NCBI GenBank assembly: GCA_002297865.1 | Contig: DBKX01000195.1 | Location: 8,514 to 17,993, forward strand | Direction of reading: 5' to 3' | Length of the DNA: 9,480 nt | From: Lachnoclostridium sp. UBA739 | GTDB lineage: Bacteria > Bacillota_A > Clostridia > Lachnospirales > Lachnospiraceae | Shown here: one piece after another, positions 5,379 through 9,480 of the stretch | How the letters are laid out: every line of letters starts with the position of its first letter | Numbering within the stretch: position 1 is the first letter of the stretch | Position numbers and translations under genes: made by a program | Notes under the pieces: model-generated | Database searches by the model: none | What the model saw: the letters and a program-made list of their open reading frames with translations, nothing else | Told to the model about the DNA's origin: nothing

Positions 5379-7757
5379 TTATTTCTTATCTTTTGGATCT
5401 TTTATGGCTTTTATTTTCTTCACAGCTCTTGTCTTTTTGGCTCTTGTCTTTTTTTCAGTTTCCTTCTTAACATTCTCGCTTTTTTTCGCACTTACCGTTT
5501 TCATCTGCGTGTCTTCCGAAACTTTTTTACAAGTAAATGCAGCAAATCCTAACGGTGGAAGTTTAATCTTAATAGACTCTTCTAATCCATCATGTGCTAC
5601 AGGCTTTGATTGTTTTAATCTTGGATTTACATAGCCTTGGCCACCGAACTCTTCCTTGTCACTATTAAATACTTCTTTATATTTTCCCTTAAAAGGAACA
5701 CCTAACTGGAACTCATCGTAAGCAACCGGTGTAAAGTTAAATACTAGCAGCATCGTATCTTCTTCCCGTTCAGTTTTACGAACAAAGGCAACTACACTGT
5801 GATCTGCATCTAAGCAGCTAATCCACTCAAATCCGTCTGCATCATAGTCTAATTCATAAAAGGCCTTGTAGTCAAGATAAAATCGATTTAGTGCCTTTAC
5901 ATAGAATTGCATTTTTCTATGTACCTCATACTCTTCCACCAGATTCCAGTCTAATTCTTTCTTTTCATCCCATTCTGCGAACTGGGCAAACTCTTGTCCC
6001 ATGAATAAAAGTTTTTTACCTGGGTGCATCATCATAAAACCATAAGCCACTCGTAGATTACCGAATTTTTCCTGATAATTACCAGGCATTTTCTGTATCA
6101 TAGAGCCCTTTCCATGAACAACTTCATCATGGGAAAATACTAAAATAAATTTTTCACTGTATGCGTAAATCATACTAAATAGTAATTCTCCATGCTTTCC
6201 TTTACGGAATAATGGGTCAGTTCTCATGTAATCCAGAAAATCATTCATCCATCCCATGTTCCATTTATAGTCAAACCCTAATCCGTTATTTTCAACATTT
6301 CCCGTTACTAACGGCCATGCAGTAGATTCCTCTGCAGCAACAAATGCCGTAGGATTTCGTTTTTTCAATATGCTGTTCAAATGTTTTAAAAACTCAACTG
6401 CTTCTAAATTTTCATTGCCACCATATTCATTTGGAATCCACTCACCGTAATTTTTCCCATAGTCCAAGTACAGCATAGATGCCACTGCATCCATACGGAT
6501 TCCATCTAAGTGATATTTCTCTATCCAGAATAGTGCATTGGCAATTAGAAAGTTCGATACTTGCGGTCTGCTATAGTTATAAATCAAGGTTCCCCAATGC
6601 GGGTGCGCACCTTTTCTTGGGTCGAGATGTTCATACAAACAGGTTCCATCAAAATTAGCCAGTCCAAAAGCATCCCTTGGAAAATGTGCTGGTACCCAAT
6701 CTAGAATCACTCCGATTCCATTCAGATGCATCTGATCCATAAAATACATAAAGTCATCTGGCGTTCCATATCGACTAGTCGGTGCGTAATATCCCGTAAC
6801 CTGATACCCCCAGGAAGCATCTAGTGGGTGTTCCATAATAGGCATTAATTCAACATGGGTATAGTTCATTTCCTTTACATAAGGAATGAGCATATCTGCA
6901 AGTTCTCGGTAATTATAAAACTCTTTGTTTGCCCCTTCTTGATTGACAGATTCTTCTGGCTTATCAATTACTGCTGGTTTACGGAACGATCCTAAATGAA
7001 CTTCGTAAATATTCATAGGTTTCCCTTTACAATCAGTTCGTTCGCTCATCCATTTCCTGTCCTGCCACTTATAACGTTCAATATTACGAACAACACTGGC
7101 AGTATTCGGTCTTACTTCCATGCCAAATCCATACGGATCGGCTTTTAACATGGTTAAATCACCTTTCAGCTTTATCTCATACTTGTATATATCGCCTGCT
7201 TTTACCCCTGGTATAAATAGCTGATGAACTCCAAAATCTCCAAGTCGGTTCATTGGGTTACGTCTTCCATCCCAAAAATTAAAGTCACCCACTACACTAA
7301 CTCGAACAGCATTCGGCGCCCAAACAGCGAAACTTACCCCTTTTACACCATTTAATTCTATCTCGTGCGCCCCTAGCTTTTCATAAATCGTATAATGAAT
7401 TCCTTTATCAAATAATAATAAGTCCTGCTCTGATATGGTAGGTTCAAATGAATACGGATCGAAAACTGTTACTTTATCACCAGATTCATACTCTACGGTA
7501 TAATGATACTCTGGTATGCGCTTTCCTTTTATTAGCGCAGCAAAAAAGCCTGCTTCATCCGCTATTTCCATCTTTTGTACTTTGTTTTCCTTGCCATAAA
7601 CAACGCAAACTTCTGTTGCATCTGGGAAAAAAGCCTGTATTAAGATACCTTTACCTGTCAAATGTGCCCCTAGTACTTTCCCTGGTTCACAATTATCTGA
7701 ATATACAATACTCTCTATACGTTCCCAATTCATTAAATTATACAAAATGTCATTCAT
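5379..7757 (-). CDS. glgB: 1,4-alpha-glucan (glycogen) branching enzyme with lysine-rich C-terminal tail
   Basis: GH13 transglycosylase that cuts alpha-1,4 glucan chains and re-attaches them as alpha-1,6 branches in glycogen synthesis; cytoplasmic. From start 7757 it is 792 aa (numbering used here). Two tandem beta-sandwich modules of CBM48 type come first: about 15-125, then 140-225 with FAVWAPNAVRVSVVGDFNFWD (143-163). The (beta/alpha)8 barrel shows the GH13 regions: DWVPAHFP (353-360), GIRMDAV with nucleophile Asp423, AEEST with acid/base Glu476, and SHDEVVHG (542-549). An all-beta C-domain ends near 743. A 49-residue tail follows in which 20 residues are Lys or Arg, including two KKTRA repeats; typical family members (about 630-730 aa) lack it. 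The reading frame opens at a TTG (7778), but AGGGGG (7770-7765) sits just before twin ATGs at 7760 and 7757, so one of those is the start. It lies 21 bases after the DUF624 gene. Confidence 0.95.
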   Translation of the reverse strand: MNDILYNLMNWERIESIVYSDNCEPGKVLGAHLTGKGILIQAFFPDATEVCVVYGKENKVQKMEIADEAGFFAALIKGKRIPEYHYTVEYESGDKVTVFDPYSFEPTISEQDLLLFDKGIHYTIYEKLGAHEIELNGVKGVSFAVWAPNAVRVSVVGDFNFWDGRRNPMNRLGDFGVHQLFIPGVKAGDIYKYEIKLKGDLTMLKADPYGFGMEVRPNTASVVRNIERYKWQDRKWMSERTDCKGKPMNIYEVHLGSFRKPAVIDKPEESVNQEGANKEFYNYRELADMLIPYVKEMNYTHVELMPIMEHPLDASWGYQVTGYYAPTSRYGTPDDFMYFMDQMHLNGIGVILDWVPAHFPRDAFGLANFDGTCLYEHLDPRKGAHPHWGTLIYNYSRPQVSNFLIANALFWIEKYHLDGIRMDAVASMLYLDYGKNYGEWIPNEYGGNENLEAVEFLKHLNSILKKRNPTAFVAAEESTAWPLVTGNVENNGLGFDYKWNMGWMNDFLDYMRTDPLFRKGKHGELLFSMIYAYSEKFILVFSHDEVVHGKGSMIQKMPGNYQEKFGNLRVAYGFMMMHPGKKLLFMGQEFAQFAEWDEKKELDWNLVEEYEVHRKMQFYVKALNRFYLDYKAFYELDYDADGFEWISCLDADHSVVAFVRKTEREEDTMLLVFNFTPVAYDEFQLGVPFKGKYKEVFNSDKEEFGGQGYVNPRLKQSKPVAHDGLEESIKIKLPPLGFAAFTCKKVSEDTQMKTVSAKKSENVKKETEKKTRAKKTRAVKKIKAIKDPKDKK

Positions 7758-7778
7758 CATTAACCCCCTGATAATCAA

Positions 7779-8423
7779 TTATTCTAAATACCACTCATCT
7801 TTCTTTTCTTCTTCACCTTCCGCATGTGGCGTATATATTTTTAATGTTGGTTCCATAATAAGTGAAAATAACAGCGTTGCACCAACTGGAAGAAAGAAAA
7901 CTGCTAATTGGGATATATACATTAAAGCTACTGCTGCAAATACGATAACAGCCATCAATACACTCCGAGGAATGTATTTAAAAAACAAAAATACACTTGT
8001 CTTTATTAGTTGGCTAAATTTCATAGTAAATCTTGATAATACTGGGAAAATATACATGCCGCATCCTAAAACCAAAATTCCCATAAAGCCATAAACAACA
8101 GTCAATAATGTACCTGCTTTGCCCTGTAGTGTTAAAGCGAATTTTACATTAAAGAAAAATAACAAGGCGCCAGCAACAATGATAATCCATGATAGGGTTG
8201 CCTGAAGGAAGTTAAGCTTAAAACTTTTTAAAAATTCTTTAAAAATGTACCCTCTGTCTCTTCGAATTACCTTCACTGTTGCATAGTACATTGCTGTAGT
8301 AGAAGCACCTATTGTAATAATAGGAATCGAAAATACAAACCATAGAATACTTAGAAACATTACATCAAATAACTTTGTCAAAAATCTCATTACCGGGTTG
8401 TCCAAACTAAATAAACTGTTCAT
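7779..8423 (-). CDS. DUF624 (YesL-type) integral membrane protein
   Basis: A 214-aa protein with about five hydrophobic helices: near 18-40, 72-94, 104-128, 153-173 and 174-192. The N-terminal pattern, with FLTKLFDVMFLSILWFVFSIPI (14-35) leading into GASTTAMYYATVKVIR (39-54), is characteristic of DUF624/YesL proteins. Relatives often sit beside carbohydrate uptake or degradation genes in Firmicutes, but their biochemical function is not established. The C-terminus is short, cytoplasmic-looking and acidic (GEEEKKDEWYLE). The start is supported by AAAGGA 7 bases before the ATG. It lies between manA (22-base gap) and glgB (21 bases), so it is almost certainly co-transcribed. Context suggests a link to sugar metabolism or transport; nothing in the sequence defines a substrate. 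Confidence 0.85.
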   Translation of the reverse strand: MNSLFSLDNPVMRFLTKLFDVMFLSILWFVFSIPIITIGASTTAMYYATVKVIRRDRGYIFKEFLKSFKLNFLQATLSWIIIVAGALLFFFNVKFALTLQGKAGTLLTVVYGFMGILVLGCGMYIFPVLSRFTMKFSQLIKTSVFLFFKYIPRSVLMAVIVFAAVALMYISQLAVFFLPVGATLLFSLIMEPTLKIYTPHAEGEEEKKDEWYLE

Positions 8424-8445
8424 ATTTATTTCCTTTCACCAATTG

Positions 8446-9384
8446 TTACTTTTCAATATACGAAAGAATAATCTCCATATCACCGTCAATGGTATATCTT
8501 CCAAAACCAGTAGGCAAAATGAAATGATCACCTTTTTTTATTTTTGAACCATTAAGTGTGCCTTCTCCCTCTACAACACTTAGGATTTCAAACGGATATA
8601 TCTGTGTAAGGCTGTTACAACCTTTAATACAAAGTCTGTCTACTGTGTAAAACTTACAGCTCACAAGCTGCTCCAGACTTCCATGCTCCATCTTTTTTGT
8701 AATTCTTTTTTCCGTAGTTTCCGTATACGGACATTGAATTACATCAATGCTTTGACTAAGATGTAACTGCCTAGGCTTTCCATTCTGCAGTCTGTCATAG
8801 TCATAAAGACGGTATGTAATATCACTATTTTGTTGGGTCTCCAAAATAACAGTACCTTTCTTAATTGCATGTACGGTACCTGGTGTTATCTGAAAAAAAT
8901 CACCTTTACGTATTGGTCGTTCCTTTATTAGACTCTTCCAGTTCTTTTCCTCTATCATTTGTTTAAGTTGATCCTTATCCTTTGCATTGTGTCCTACAAT
9001 AATCGTTGCATCCTCATCACAATCCAGTATGTACCAGCATTCCGTTTTTCCAAAGGAACCATTTTCATGCTCTTTCGCATATCTATCATCTGGATGCACC
9101 TGAATACTTAAGTCCTCTTTTGCATCAATAATTTTTACTAATAAGGGAAAACGGTCACCCTCTACATTACCAAACAATTGACGTTCGTTCTCCCAAAGCC
9201 AGCTTAGTTTCTTACCGTCATATTTTCCACCATCAACCTGGCAGTCTCCATTGTGATGCGCACTGATAGCCCAGCACTCTCCTGTATGTTCACTAGGAAT
9301 ATCGTAGTGAAAATCTGTGCGCAGTTTATTTCCACCCCATATCATTTCTTTAAATACGGGTTTCAGCTTTATAATTTCTTCCAT
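8446..9384 (-). CDS. manA: Mannose-6-phosphate isomerase, class I (short Firmicutes form)
   Basis: Zinc-dependent interconversion of mannose 6-phosphate and fructose 6-phosphate, linking mannose use and GDP-mannose supply to glycolysis; cytoplasmic cupin-fold enzyme. At 312 aa it matches the short Bacillus-type class I enzymes rather than the about 390-aa enterobacterial form. Metal ligands are readable: Gln95 and His97 in SIQVHPDD (93-100), Glu115 in GKTECWYIL (112-120) and His172 in TPGTVHAI (167-174). The catalytic arginine region is ITYRLYDYDR (189-198). The N-terminal KPVFKEMIWGG (8-18) is also typical. A second, degenerate cupin half forms the C-terminus. GGAG lies 7 bases before the ATG, and a promoter sits about 40 bases upstream. 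As first gene of the operon it precedes DUF624, glgB and mscS. It is intact with no missing residue. Confidence 0.95.
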   Translation of the reverse strand: MEEIIKLKPVFKEMIWGGNKLRTDFHYDIPSEHTGECWAISAHHNGDCQVDGGKYDGKKLSWLWENERQLFGNVEGDRFPLLVKIIDAKEDLSIQVHPDDRYAKEHENGSFGKTECWYILDCDEDATIIVGHNAKDKDQLKQMIEEKNWKSLIKERPIRKGDFFQITPGTVHAIKKGTVILETQQNSDITYRLYDYDRLQNGKPRQLHLSQSIDVIQCPYTETTEKRITKKMEHGSLEQLVSCKFYTVDRLCIKGCNSLTQIYPFEILSVVEGEGTLNGSKIKKGDHFILPTGFGRYTIDGDMEIILSYIEK

Positions 9385-9421
9385 ATGCGTTCTCCTTTTA
9401 ATTCATATTTCCAACACATCT

Positions 9422-9449
9422 ATTGTAACATATTATAGAATGATTTCAA
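9422..9449 (-). promoter_or_regulatory. Promoter of the manA-DUF624-glgB-mscS operon
   Basis: TTGAAA (9449-9444) and TACAAT (9427-9422) lie 16 bases apart on the minus strand, each 5/6 to consensus. Predicted start is near 9415, about 30 bases before the ATG. An alternative TATAAT (9437-9432) overlaps the spacer but lacks a good -35. Upstream sequence to the window edge is AT-rich with no gene visible. Confidence 0.65.
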
Positions 9450-9480
9450 AATAGAATTTGGCTCTATAATAAATGTTGGG

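Noticed and set aside
5404..5634. Plus-strand open frame with a hydrophobic Phe/Leu/Val-rich N-terminus
   Set aside because: It is the antisense of the lysine-rich GlgB tail: AAA/AAG codons read backwards give Phe and Leu, which mimics a signal peptide.
7758..7778. TTG start for glgB directly abutting the DUF624 stop
   Set aside because: The ribosome binding site AGGGGG lies downstream of the TTG and points to the twin ATGs at 7760/7757.
7448..8094. Two plus-strand open frames antisense to glgB and DUF624
   Set aside because: Low-complexity antisense translations without ribosome binding sites, opposite well-supported genes.
9253..9438. Plus-strand open frame over the manA start
   Set aside because: Antisense of manA and of its promoter; no start signals.

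Overview
The window looks like chromosome from a low-GC Gram-positive anaerobe of the Clostridia, most likely Lachnospiraceae. This rests on family-level recognition, not a database search: a type III glutamine synthetase, an N-terminal DUF6382-type domain, a tetrahydrofolate (THF) riboswitch in front of a folate ECF transporter S component, a short Firmicutes-type mannose-6-phosphate isomerase, strong AGGAGG ribosome binding sites and AT-rich sigma-A-like promoters. Every protein gene is on the minus strand. I saw no tRNA, rRNA, CRISPR array, insertion sequence or phage gene.

Layout from right to left, which is the direction of transcription. (1) A promoter at 9422-9449 drives a compact four-gene set: manA (mannose-6-phosphate isomerase), a DUF624/YesL-type membrane protein, glgB (glycogen branching enzyme with an unusual lysine-rich tail) and an MscS-family channel. 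Gaps are only 21-31 bases, and a strong terminator at 4293-4325 closes the set. (2) Positions 4007-4420 hold no protein gene but are packed with inverted repeats. They include a textbook intrinsic terminator on the PLUS strand (4224-4250) that no plus-strand gene explains. I propose a candidate structured non-coding RNA at about 4101-4250, divergent from glnN and convergent with the mscS operon. (3) glnN (GSIII, 703 aa from the preferred start) ends in its own 15-bp terminator. (4) A promoter, THF riboswitch and ribosome-binding-site-sequestering platform precede folT, the folate ECF S component. (5) After a weak folT terminator, a promoter and a strong RBS start a DUF6382-type protein that runs off the left edge. 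Its missing C-terminus probably carries an FHA domain.

The physiology is housekeeping: sugar phosphate and glycogen metabolism plus osmotic protection, nitrogen assimilation, and folate uptake under direct folate feedback. The least explained part is the structured intergenic region between glnN and mscS. The best mechanistic reading is the folT leader, where two mutually exclusive pairings visible in the sequence predict that THF shuts off translation.
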